The position numbers and the translations under genes are program-made. From the NCBI GenBank assembly GCA_964383535.1, contig CAYLHS010000049.1:1-16507 (forward strand): a stretch of 16,507 bases of DNA, written 5' to 3'. The notes beneath the pieces are model-generated. The model saw nothing but the letters and a program-made list of their open reading frames with translations, was not told the origin of the DNA and did not search any database. Below are positions 1 through 6,202 of this stretch, piece by piece (position 1 is the stretch's first letter; each line of letters starts with the position of its first letter). This stretch comes from CAYLHS01 sp964383535. Its GTDB lineage: Bacteria; Actinomycetota; Acidimicrobiia; Spongiisociales; UBA4744.

Positions 1-283
1 ATCGGACTGCTGCCGCGCCGCCGCCTTCTGCAAGGTAGATCGTTTCGACCATCCATGTGGAGAACGTCGAGTAGCCGCCGATGAAGCCGGCGGTGACGGG
101 CACGACCCACCAACCGTCGGGACCGGCCCCAACAACGAGGCCAAGCACGAAGGCACTAGTGACATTGACCACGAACGTGCCCCATGGCCGTGGGTCACGA
201 ACCTTCGACTGCACCAAGCCGATCACTCCATAGCGGGCAAGGGCACCGATCCCCCCGGCGACGACGACGGCCACCAAAGTCAT
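1..283 (-). CDS. crcB: CrcB/FluC fluoride channel subunit, C-terminus cut by window edge
   Basis: Reading the minus strand from the ATG at 283 gives 94 residues with no stop before the window edge, so the C-terminus is missing. It begins MTLVAVVVAGGIGALARYG, then GTFVVNV near residue 35 and GGYSTFSTWMVE near residues 69-80. These are the conserved CrcB blocks: the N-terminal GGxxGAxxRY, the GTFxxN helix and the Phe-box TFS segment. CrcB/FluC proteins are small four-helix membrane proteins that form dual-topology dimers exporting fluoride. The gene overlaps the upstream crcB copy by 4 nt (ATGA), implying translational coupling. Tandem crcB pairs in Gram-positives are generally taken to form heterodimers, and the two copies here differ clearly in the Phe-box (STFSTW here, TTFSGF in the neighbour). 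Family assignment is firm; partnership is inferred. Confidence 0.9.
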   Translation of the reverse strand, partial: MTLVAVVVAGGIGALARYGVIGLVQSKVRDPRPWGTFVVNVTSAFVLGLVVGAGPDGWWVVPVTAGFIGGYSTFSTWMVETIYLAEGGGAAAVR

Positions 284-639
284 ACCCGTCTCCCGAACGT
301 CAGTCCCGCCATCCCCGCGACGATGCCCGCGGCCAGCGAGGCGACCGCATAGGCGAGCGACCGTAGGAACGGCCCCTCCACCAGCTGGACGGCGAAACCC
401 GAGAACGTGGTGAATGCACCGAAAAAGCCGACCCCGAGGAGAGGAACGGCGACCGACCTCGAACGTCCTGCGAGTCGCAGGCGAGCAAGGACGTATCCCA
501 ATGCGCCCGCGCCCAGGACGTTGACGATGAATGTTCCGAGAACGGCACTCGTGATGATCTGCGACATCCCGAATCGTGCCGCTGCACCGAGCCCACCTCC
601 GACCAGCACGGCGATGCGCCGGCGCCACGCGACCCGCAC
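280..639 (-). CDS. crcB: CrcB/FluC fluoride channel subunit (second copy)
   Basis: A 119-residue membrane protein of normal CrcB length. Visible blocks are GGGLGAAARFG (residues 14-24), GTFIVNVLGAGALGY (about 35-49) and GFFGAFTTFSGF (about 71-82), followed by a fourth hydrophobic helix. The family exports fluoride as a dimer; two unlike neighbouring genes suggest a heterodimer. The start is a GTG at 639 that shares one base with the TAG stop of the upstream fusion gene (TAGTG). No clear Shine-Dalgarno precedes it, so expression probably depends on coupling to the upstream gene. Its own stop overlaps the next crcB by 4 nt. A start about ten codons later cannot be excluded. No fluoride riboswitch was recognised upstream of the operon. 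Confidence 0.9.
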   Translation of the reverse strand: MRVAWRRRIAVLVGGGLGAAARFGMSQIITSAVLGTFIVNVLGAGALGYVLARLRLAGRSRSVAVPLLGVGFFGAFTTFSGFAVQLVEGPFLRSLAYAVASLAAGIVAGMAGLTFGRRV

Positions 640-1637
640 TAGAACGGAAGGAGTGCCCAGGCGACCGGTAGGAAGACGACCGCAGCGAGCAGGCCGGTCC
701 CCACATCGGGGAGGACCCCTGGAAGCCGCTGTGCGAAGTACACCTCACGAGTCGACAAGAGTGAGGCGAACGCCGCTCCTACGATCAGCACGACCGCGAC
801 GACGATCGCTACCAGGAACGCGGCAAATCCGTTGAGGTTGAACACGAGCGCTGCGGCGATACCCATGATGACAGCCATGACGACGCTCCCGCTCAGTGGA
901 TCGAGCGCGAGTTCTCGCCCCGCGAGATAGGCGGCAATGCCCCTGGCTCCGATCACCATCATGAGGAACAGCCAGAGCCACTGCTGACCCGATGTCGTGG
1001 AGATTCGGGCGAGCACCAGCGACCCGACCCCGCCGGCGGCGACGACGGCGGCCATCAACGTCACCGAGATCGAGACCAGGTTGCGCCCTTCGACGACGAT
1101 GACCCCGCGGATGAGGACGGTCAGAACTGTCACGAGGACGGCGAGTCCGATTCCTCCCCATCCACCCTTTCCCACGCTCCATGCGTAGGGGATCAACGCG
1201 CCGGCGAGCGCTGCGACAAGAAGCGGCACTCGTAGAGCGGGGCCGGGAAATGCGCCGTTCTCGGAGACGTCCCATGCCCACAGGCCCACCACACCGACGA
1301 GCGCTGCGATGAACCAGACAGGATCGTTGAGCGCGTTGGTGACCAGGAGCACCAGAGAGACCAGGAAGGGCCCGAACATCCGCAGCTCGCTGCTAGGGCC
1401 GACGCCTCCCGACACCGGCGGCAGAACTGCCACCTCATCGCCCGGCCGAACCACGCTTCGCCCATCGGCGGGATCGCCGTTGACCCACACCCGGGAGTGA
1501 CGGACGCCCTCTTCGAACTCACCGCCGTATCGTTCAACGGCTCGACCGAGTACTTCGTCGACAGTCGAGCCCTCGAGTTCTACTTCGGACGACCCTGCGA
1601 GTTCCCTCAGCCGTGCAAAGAGCCGGACACGTGCCAT
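639..1637 (-). CDS. MoaD/ThiS-like domain fused to a CdsA-like polytopic membrane domain
   Basis: A 332-residue protein in two parts. Residues 1-78 read as a MoaD/ThiS ubiquitin-like domain: MARVRLFARLRELAG at the start, VWVNGDPADG, then RPGDEVAVLPPVSGG with Gly-Gly at 77-78. In free MoaD/ThiS the Gly-Gly is the C-terminus that is activated for sulfur transfer; here the chain continues, so it cannot be adenylated without cleavage. Residues from about 86 on are about eight hydrophobic segments. Their order resembles phosphatidate cytidylyltransferase (CdsA): IGARGIAAYLAGRE at 229-242 sits where CdsA has its xxDtgAYfxGR block, and VYFAQRLPGV near 299-308 sits where CdsA has its KRxxxxKD signature. 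The key acidic and PGHGG/DR residues are absent, so it would be a non-catalytic relative at best. The start at 1637 is chosen because the ubiquitin fold begins there and a TAGCCT box lies 7 nt upstream. MoaD similarity is solid; the CdsA link is by eye. Confidence 0.7.
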   Translation of the reverse strand: MARVRLFARLRELAGSSEVELEGSTVDEVLGRAVERYGGEFEEGVRHSRVWVNGDPADGRSVVRPGDEVAVLPPVSGGVGPSSELRMFGPFLVSLVLLVTNALNDPVWFIAALVGVVGLWAWDVSENGAFPGPALRVPLLVAALAGALIPYAWSVGKGGWGGIGLAVLVTVLTVLIRGVIVVEGRNLVSISVTLMAAVVAAGGVGSLVLARISTTSGQQWLWLFLMMVIGARGIAAYLAGRELALDPLSGSVVMAVIMGIAAALVFNLNGFAAFLVAIVVAVVLIVGAAFASLLSTREVYFAQRLPGVLPDVGTGLLAAVVFLPVAWALLPF

Positions 1638-1650
1638 TGGCGCAAGGCTA
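1638..1650 (-). promoter_or_regulatory. Leaderless-type -10 box for the MoaD-fusion/crcB operon
   Basis: On the minus strand TAGCCT (1650-1645) fits the actinobacterial TANNNT -10 consensus and ends 7 nt before the ATG at 1637, placing transcription start at or near the start codon. No Shine-Dalgarno is present at normal spacing, which agrees with a leaderless mRNA. The same hexamer at the same spacing precedes tdh. Confidence 0.5.
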
Positions 1651-1685
1651 GTTCCTTTCACAGGGACGGCATGGTTCCTTCGGCC

Positions 1686-1703
1686 TAGGTTGAGGACAGG
1701 AGG
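1686..1703 (+). promoter_or_regulatory. asnA -10 box and strong ribosome binding site
   Basis: TAGGTT at 1686-1691 fits TANNNT, and AGGAGG at 1698-1703 lies four bases before the ATG at 1708. The Shine-Dalgarno excludes an upstream in-frame TTG at 1690, which would put the ribosome binding site inside the coding region. The inferred leader is about ten bases. Confidence 0.5.
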
Positions 1704-1707
1704 TGTC

Positions 1708-2838
1708 ATGAACGACAAGACGGCGGATCTCGCCGGACCGGGGATTGGATCGTATGAAGAAGTGGAGACGATTCTGCCCGATGACTATCGGCCACTTCTC
1801 TCGCCCCGTGAGACGATGGCGGCCCTCTTCGCTGCCAAGCAGTACATCGAGGACAATCTCGCCGCCGGGCTCGATCTGCAAATGGTCCAGGTTCCTCTCA
1901 TCGTCGACTCCGCGAGCGGCGTCAACGACATGCTCGATCGCGACGGTTCCCGAACTCCGATCCAGTTTCACATCTCGAATGACCACGATCTGCATCCGAT
2001 CGATGCCCAGGTGGTGCAAGCAGCGACGAAGTGGAAGCGAATGGCGCTGCGGCAGTTCGGCATGAGCGTCGGCGAGGGACTCATCACCGACATGAAGGCG
2101 GTACGCAAGGACTACTTCCTGGACCATGACCATTCCGCCTACGTCGACCAGTGGGACTGGGAGCGGGTCATGACCGCCCAGAACCGCAACCTGGAATTCC
2201 TCACCGATGTCGTGAAGAAGATCTGGTCGGTGCTGGTGGGCGCCAACGACATGCTGCTCGAAGAATGGCCTCAACTGGGCGAGGGAGGGTATCCGCCCAT
2301 GCCGAGAGAGCTGACATTCATGCACGCTGAGGACATTCTCGAGCGGTACCCGGATCTTCCGCGAAAGCAGCGCGAAACCGTCATCCTCCAGGAGTGCCCG
2401 GCGATCTTCATCTACGGGATCGGGTGGACGTTGAAGGACGGCTACCCGCACGAGATGCGTGCGGCCGACTACGACGATTGGATCACTCCGACAGTGTCGA
2501 GCGATGGCAGGCCGATGCACGGATTGAACGGCGACATCCTCGTCTGGAACCCTGTCACCAGAAGGAGACACGAGCTGACCTCGATGGGTATCCGGGTGAC
2601 CAAGGAGACGCTCGTACAGCAGCTCGAGGCGACCGGCCAGATGGACTTCCTCGAACTGCCGTACCATCAGGCAATCCTCAACGACCAGATTCCCCTGTCG
2701 ATTGGCGGTGGAATCGGTCAGTCACGGACCTACATGTACCTACTGCGCAAGGCGCATCTCGGTGAGGTGAGCGTCACGGTATGGCCGCAGGTGCTCAAGG
2801 ACATGTGCGCCAAACGCAACATCGTCGTGCTGGAGTAG
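1708..2838 (+). CDS. asnA: Aspartate-ammonia ligase (asparagine synthetase A)
   Basis: A 376-residue AsnA that makes asparagine from aspartate, ammonia and ATP in the cytoplasm, using a fold related to class II aminoacyl-tRNA synthetases. Conserved blocks are visible in order: TKWKRMALRQ (107-116), VGEGLITDMKA (121-131), AYVDQWDWERV (144-154), RAADYDDW (251-258), GLNGDILVWNP (272-282), SMGIRV (292-297) and the ATP-site GGGIGQSR (333-340). It is longer than the roughly 330-residue E. coli enzyme, mainly through about 30 extra N-terminal residues and a short C-terminal tail. The start is fixed by the AGGAGG just upstream. It is monocistronic: divergent from the crcB operon and tail-to-tail with the hydrolase gene, 5 bp apart. 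Identification is near certain. Confidence 0.97.
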   Translation: MNDKTADLAGPGIGSYEEVETILPDDYRPLLSPRETMAALFAAKQYIEDNLAAGLDLQMVQVPLIVDSASGVNDMLDRDGSRTPIQFHISNDHDLHPIDAQVVQAATKWKRMALRQFGMSVGEGLITDMKAVRKDYFLDHDHSAYVDQWDWERVMTAQNRNLEFLTDVVKKIWSVLVGANDMLLEEWPQLGEGGYPPMPRELTFMHAEDILERYPDLPRKQRETVILQECPAIFIYGIGWTLKDGYPHEMRAADYDDWITPTVSSDGRPMHGLNGDILVWNPVTRRRHELTSMGIRVTKETLVQQLEATGQMDFLELPYHQAILNDQIPLSIGGGIGQSRTYMYLLRKAHLGEVSVTVWPQVLKDMCAKRNIVVLE

Positions 2839-2843
2839 ATCGC

Positions 2844-3737
2844 TCAGACGGATGCCACCCGCCTGATGGCAGCGGCGATCTCGCCGGGAACCTCTTCCTG
2901 AAGGAAGTGGCCGGCATCCGTCCTCGTGACGTGCGCATGGGGCAGCATCCGAGCGATGTGGTTGCGGACACGTCCCAGTACGGGATCGCGATCGCCCCAC
3001 ACGATTTCGGCCGGCCCCCGGTACCCACGCACGAACCAACCGATACGTCGTAGCGGCTCGACCGATGGGTGATCCATGGAATCCGGAACCATCCTGGTCA
3101 GCGCGAGCGGTGCCTGGTTGGTACGTCTGGATCGAAGCGGATACCGGTACGCCCTAGATACGTCACCCCTGATGGACGCCCTGTCGGACTGCGCCATCGA
3201 CAGCCGCACCTGCGGAAACCCGAGAACACGGAAGGCGATGTCGCTCACCACGGGCAACCGTCCAAACCGGTGAAACGGCGTCGGTCGAAACCCCTCCCTC
3301 GGTTCACTCAGAATCGTGTTGAGCACCACCAACCCGGACAGCCGATCTGATCGGTCCATGAATGCTCCAGTCCCGATCGGTCCTCCCCAATCCTGGACCA
3401 CGAGGGTGACGCCTGCGATATCCAGCGCGTCGATGAGACGGCCAATCCACGTTATGTGGTGTTCGAGCGTATGCGCCGTCGGATCGGTGGGACGATCCGA
3501 GAATCCAAGGCCGACGAGGTCGGGCATGATCACGCGGACAGGTTCATCCGTCAGGGCCACGGCTACCTTGCGGTAGAGGAACCCCCACGTCGGGTTCCCG
3601 TGCAGGCATAGCACCGGCGCACCCCTCCCCGACTCCATCACATGTATCCGATGCCCATCCACATCGACGAGAGTCCGCTCGAACGGCAGCATGGCGTCGA
3701 GCCAGTCGGGGAGCTGCGGGGCCGGCAACCGCTTCAA
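2844..3737 (-). CDS. Alpha/beta hydrolase, haloalkane-dehalogenase-like
   Basis: A 297-residue soluble alpha/beta-hydrolase. HGNPTW (46-51) is the oxyanion-hole motif, VVQDWGG (113-119) the nucleophile elbow with Asp116 rather than Ser, GDRDP (248-252) supplies the likely catalytic acid (Asp251), and DAGHF (274-278) the catalytic His277. An Asp nucleophile restricts it to the dehalogenase/epoxide-hydrolase group. The pair Asn48 plus Trp117 matches the halide-stabilising residues of haloalkane dehalogenases, which convert haloalkanes to alcohol and halide. The actual substrate cannot be told. The start is TTG at 3737, overlapping the MarR stop as TTGA. A weaker alternative is the ATG at 3692, which would also keep the core fold. 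It is cotranscribed and coupled with the MarR gene, suggesting that one ligand controls the hydrolase and the divergent exporter. Confidence 0.85.
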   Translation of the reverse strand: MKRLPAPQLPDWLDAMLPFERTLVDVDGHRIHVMESGRGAPVLCLHGNPTWGFLYRKVAVALTDEPVRVIMPDLVGLGFSDRPTDPTAHTLEHHITWIGRLIDALDIAGVTLVVQDWGGPIGTGAFMDRSDRLSGLVVLNTILSEPREGFRPTPFHRFGRLPVVSDIAFRVLGFPQVRLSMAQSDRASIRGDVSRAYRYPLRSRRTNQAPLALTRMVPDSMDHPSVEPLRRIGWFVRGYRGPAEIVWGDRDPVLGRVRNHIARMLPHAHVTRTDAGHFLQEEVPGEIAAAIRRVASV

Positions 3738-4153
3738 GGGGAGCTGAGGATCTTTTCGAGTATGCGGGCAAGCTCGAGCAACTCCTCATTCTCGAGAACT
3801 TGAAGCAGACCCGACCGCTCGTACATCCCCGCTTCGACATCTCTACGCATTTCACGTCCCTGCTCGGTGAGGACCACCTGCTTGACGCGCCGGTCGTGGG
3901 GATCGGGCTTCCGCTCGGCGAGCTGCCGCTCCTCGAGACGATCGATGAGGCCGGTCACATAGGAAGCGTCACAGGACAGGCGGTCCGCGAGTCCTCCCAT
4001 CGAAAGAGGCCCGCCGAGCTGGTGGATTGCGATGGCTTCTGGAAAGCTCAACTCGAGACCCTCGAGTCGCTCGACTCCACGGCGCCGCACCCGATGAGAG
4101 AGTTCGTGGAAGAGGTCCATCACCTGTGCGGCAATGGCATCACGATCTGTCAT
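3734..4153 (-). CDS. MarR-family transcriptional regulator
   Basis: A 139-residue protein of typical MarR size. The winged helix-turn-helix spans about residues 36-100: the recognition helix is CDASYVTGLIDRLEERQL (61-78), and the wing contains PDPHDRRVKQVVLTEQG (84-99) with the family's DxR pattern. N- and C-terminal helices should form the dimer. MarR proteins are usually repressors released by phenolic or hydrophobic ligands. The ATG at 4153 is chosen because a TAAGAT -10 box lies exactly 7 nt upstream; in-frame starts at 4162 (ATG) and 4192 (TTG) would overlap promoter sequence. It overlaps the hydrolase gene (TTGA) and diverges from the ABC exporter 74 bp away, a standard arrangement for a regulator of both units. 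Confidence 0.9.
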   Translation of the reverse strand: MTDRDAIAAQVMDLFHELSHRVRRRGVERLEGLELSFPEAIAIHQLGGPLSMGGLADRLSCDASYVTGLIDRLEERQLAERKPDPHDRRVKQVVLTEQGREMRRDVEAGMYERSGLLQVLENEELLELARILEKILSSP

Positions 4154-4160
4154 ATCGATC

Positions 4161-4166
4161 ATCTTA
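4161..4166 (-). promoter_or_regulatory. -10 box of the marR-hydrolase unit
   Basis: TAAGAT on the minus strand (4166-4161) fits TANNNT and lies 7 nt upstream of the ATG at 4153. This predicts a leaderless transcript and supports the short start for the regulator. Confidence 0.45.
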
Positions 4167-4180
4167 GTTTCGGAATCAGT

Positions 4181-4186
4181 TATTCT
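4181..4186 (+). promoter_or_regulatory. Candidate -10 box of the drrAB-like operon
   Basis: TATTCT matches TANNNT and would start transcription near 4193, giving a leader of about 35 nt with GGAG at 4218-4221 as ribosome binding site for the ATG at 4228. No convincing -35 is visible. The predicted start point lies inside the inverted-repeat cluster. Confidence 0.35.
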
Positions 4187-4188
4187 GC

Positions 4189-4208
4189 TCAACCATTGAC
4201 CAACTCAA
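4189..4208. promoter_or_regulatory. Candidate MarR operator: TCAA/TTGA inverted-repeat cluster
   Basis: TCAA-CCA-TTGA-CCAAC-TCAA: three alternating tetrads form two nested inverted repeats, TCAA-N3-TTGA and TTGA-N5-TCAA, in the divergent space between the regulator and the exporter. MarR dimers bind short palindromes near their own promoter. The site overlaps the predicted drrA start point and lies just upstream of the marR -10. The role is inferred from position and symmetry. Confidence 0.4.
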
Positions 4209-4227
4209 GGATCTTCTGGAGACTCCT

Positions 4228-5220
4228 ATGAACGACTCCATTGTCAGAGCCGAACATGTCACGAAAACATTCGGCGAGACCACAGCGCTCGATGACGTCA
4301 GCCTGTCGTTCGAGCCCGGCATCATCTACGGACTCCTCGGCCCCAACGGGGCCGGCAAGACGACCCTCATCCGCATTCTGACCACCTTGATCCGGCCTGA
4401 CGCCGGTTCGGCGTGGGTGGACGGTGTCGACGTTCTCGACGACCCGAGAACCGCCCGCACGCGCATGGGCCTCGCCGGTCAGTTCGCCGCTGTCGACGAC
4501 TACCTCACTGGACGCGAGAACGTGGAGATGGTCGGTCGCCTGTACAACCTGTCTGCGACCGAAGCGCGAAGGAGGGCGGCAGAAGTACTCGACCGCATCG
4601 ACCTCAACGGTGCCGCCGACAGGACCGTCCGAACCTACTCGGGAGGGATGCGACGCCGTCTCGACCTCGCCGCCTCCATGGTGGGCCGACCTCGGGTGCT
4701 GTTCCTCGATGAGCCCACCACCGGTATCGATCCACGCAGCCGCATCGACATCTGGGACCTGATCAGGGACCTGGTCGATGACGGTACGACCATCCTGATG
4801 ACGACTCAGTACCTCGACGAGGCCGACCAACTCGCCGCCAGCATCGGAGTCATCGACCACGGGCACCTGATTGCCGAGGGAACACCCGAGGAGCTCAAGG
4901 ACCGCCTCGGCGGCTCTGTCGTCGAGGTGATCGTTCCGGACTCCGACCGTGAGACCACCGTAGCGGTCCTCTCGAAAATCAACGAGCACGCGGCAACCTT
5001 CGATTCTGCTTCCAAGAAGATCACCCTCCCGGCGCCACGCGGTGCCGAAACCTTGATGGCAACCGCTCGAAGCCTCGATGGAGCGGGAATCATCCCGAAC
5101 GACATCACGTTGCGGCGCCCAACGCTCGACGACGTCTTCCTCGCCTACACCGGCAAACCGGCCGGCGAGGACGATGCCCCGACTCGGCAACCCAGGCGCC
5201 GTGGAAGGAGAGGCAAATGA
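4228..5220 (+). CDS. DrrA-type ABC transporter ATP-binding protein
   Basis: A 330-residue ATPase subunit of an ABC-2-type exporter. Motifs: Walker A GPNGAGKTT (38-46), Q-loop Gln85, signature YSGGM (137-141), Walker B VLFLDE (157-162), D-loop GID, and TTQYLDEAD (192-200), where the usual switch histidine is Gln, as is normal for the daunorubicin-resistance DrrA group. The C-terminal part (about 225-310) is the extension typical of this group, ending in a basic tail. GGAG six bases before the ATG fixes the start. It overlaps the permease gene by ATGA, so the two are translationally coupled. With the divergent MarR gene this is probably inducible efflux of a toxic hydrophobic compound; the substrate is unknown. 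Confidence 0.93.
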   Translation: MNDSIVRAEHVTKTFGETTALDDVSLSFEPGIIYGLLGPNGAGKTTLIRILTTLIRPDAGSAWVDGVDVLDDPRTARTRMGLAGQFAAVDDYLTGRENVEMVGRLYNLSATEARRRAAEVLDRIDLNGAADRTVRTYSGGMRRRLDLAASMVGRPRVLFLDEPTTGIDPRSRIDIWDLIRDLVDDGTTILMTTQYLDEADQLAASIGVIDHGHLIAEGTPEELKDRLGGSVVEVIVPDSDRETTVAVLSKINEHAATFDSASKKITLPAPRGAETLMATARSLDGAGIIPNDITLRRPTLDDVFLAYTGKPAGEDDAPTRQPRRRGRRGK

Positions 5221-6056
5221 CCACGGTGACCACGGCAACCACGCCAGCTCACATGAGCTTCTCACACACCGTCAAGGACACATTCGTCATCACCCGCCGG
5301 AATCTCCTGAGGAACATCAGGCTTCCCCAGCTCTTGATCTTCGCGACCGTGCAGCCGATCATGTTCTTGCTGCTGTTCAACTACGTATTCGGTGGGGCGA
5401 TCGGCCTGGCGATTCCTCCTGCCGCCGGCGGCAACTACCTGAACTGGCTCGTTCCCGGCTTGCTCATCCAGGTTGCGGCATTCGGAGCAGGGCAGACGGC
5501 GCTCGGCTTGACCGAGGATCTCTCGAAGGGCGTGATCGACCGTTTCCGCTCGCTCCCGATGGCCCGCTCCGCGGTTCTGGCCGGCAGAACGCTGTCCGAC
5601 CTCGTCCGCAACGCGTTCGTCATCGGCCTGATGGTGGCGGTCGGGTTCCTCCTCGGATTCCGCTACCAGACGAGCTTCTTGGGCCTCATCGCCGGCCTCG
5701 CCGTCGCGGGCATCTTCGCCTACGGCCTGTCATGGGTGATGGCCCTGATAGGGCTCGCAGTGAAGAACCCGGAGGCGGCACAATCGGCAGTGTTCCTGCC
5801 CGTGTTTCCGCTCGTGTTCGCTTCGTCGGTGTTCGTCCCCACACAGACAATGCCGTCATGGCTCCAGGCGTTCGCCGACAACCAGCCGATCACGATCACG
5901 ACCAACGCCATCCGGGGTCTCGTCCTCGGTCAGGGAGCGCTGCCGGCGGGCGCCACTGTCGCCGGACAGGTGACCCTTGCGCTCGCGTGGGCGCTCGGCA
6001 TTCTGATCGTCTTCGCCCCGCTGGCGGTTCGGGCCTACCGGAGAGCAACGGGGTAG
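5217..6056 (+). CDS. DrrB-type ABC-2 transporter permease
   Basis: A 279-residue membrane protein with about six hydrophobic segments (first near residues 38-58, last near 252-270). The cytoplasmic loop EDLSKGVIDRFRSLPMARS (about 100-118), followed by GRTLSDLVRN, is the diagnostic motif of DrrB/ABC-2 permeases that contacts the ATPase. It starts at the ATG overlapping the ATPase stop, with GGAGAGG just upstream. It should form a (DrrA)2(DrrB)2 exporter in the inner membrane with the preceding gene. A GC-rich hairpin begins at the last base of its stop codon. Confidence 0.93.
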   Translation: MTTVTTATTPAHMSFSHTVKDTFVITRRNLLRNIRLPQLLIFATVQPIMFLLLFNYVFGGAIGLAIPPAAGGNYLNWLVPGLLIQVAAFGAGQTALGLTEDLSKGVIDRFRSLPMARSAVLAGRTLSDLVRNAFVIGLMVAVGFLLGFRYQTSFLGLIAGLAVAGIFAYGLSWVMALIGLAVKNPEAAQSAVFLPVFPLVFASSVFVPTQTMPSWLQAFADNQPITITTNAIRGLVLGQGALPAGATVAGQVTLALAWALGILIVFAPLAVRAYRRATG

Positions 6057-6077
6057 GCCCGCTTCGCGGGCCCGTTT
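6056..6077 (+). terminator. Likely intrinsic terminator of the drrAB-like operon
   Basis: GGCCCGC-TTC-GCGGGCC (6056-6072) is a perfect 7-bp GC stem starting inside the TAG stop, followed by CGTTT, a short T-run. It lies between the convergent exporter and kbl genes. It directly precedes the first dispersed repeat. Confidence 0.6.
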
Positions 6078-6160
6078 CCTCCTCCAGCGAGCGAAGCGAG
6101 TGTTGGGGGAGGTGGCGTCAAGCCGATGCTTGACGCCGGAGGGGGCCGATCCCGCCAACG
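6074..6160 (+). repeat. Dispersed three-hairpin intergenic repeat, copy A
   Basis: First of three copies sharing the frame TTCCTCC...TTGGGGGAGGT...GGAGGGGG...CCAACG. Hairpin 1 pairs CCTCCTCCA (6078-6086) with TTGGGGGAGG (one G-T wobble) around a purine-rich loop AGCGAGCGAAGCGAG. Hairpin 2 is GGCGTCAAGC-CGAT-GCTTGACGCC (6114-6137), a perfect 10-bp stem that differs in sequence from the other copies. The tail GGAGGGGGCC...CCCGCCAACG can form a third stem. It lies between convergent drrB and kbl. Confidence 0.75.
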
Positions 6161-6202
6161 CAGATCGAACAGCCCCACGGCCCGTTGGTACCAGCCGACG
6201 CC

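Noticed and set aside
1638..1707. Fluoride (crcB-type) riboswitch before the crcB operon
   Set aside because: The -10 box lies 7 nt from the start codon, leaving no transcribed leader for an aptamer, and the aptamer core is not seen.
1648..2667. 339-codon open frame antisense to asnA
   Set aside because: Exact shadow of a certain gene; high-GC coding DNA keeps the opposite frame open. The translation is low-complexity and lacks any recognisable domain.
4189..5265. 358-codon open frame antisense to the DrrA-type gene
   Set aside because: Covers a firmly identified ABC ATPase in frame-shadow; Asp/Val/Gly-rich sequence without motifs.
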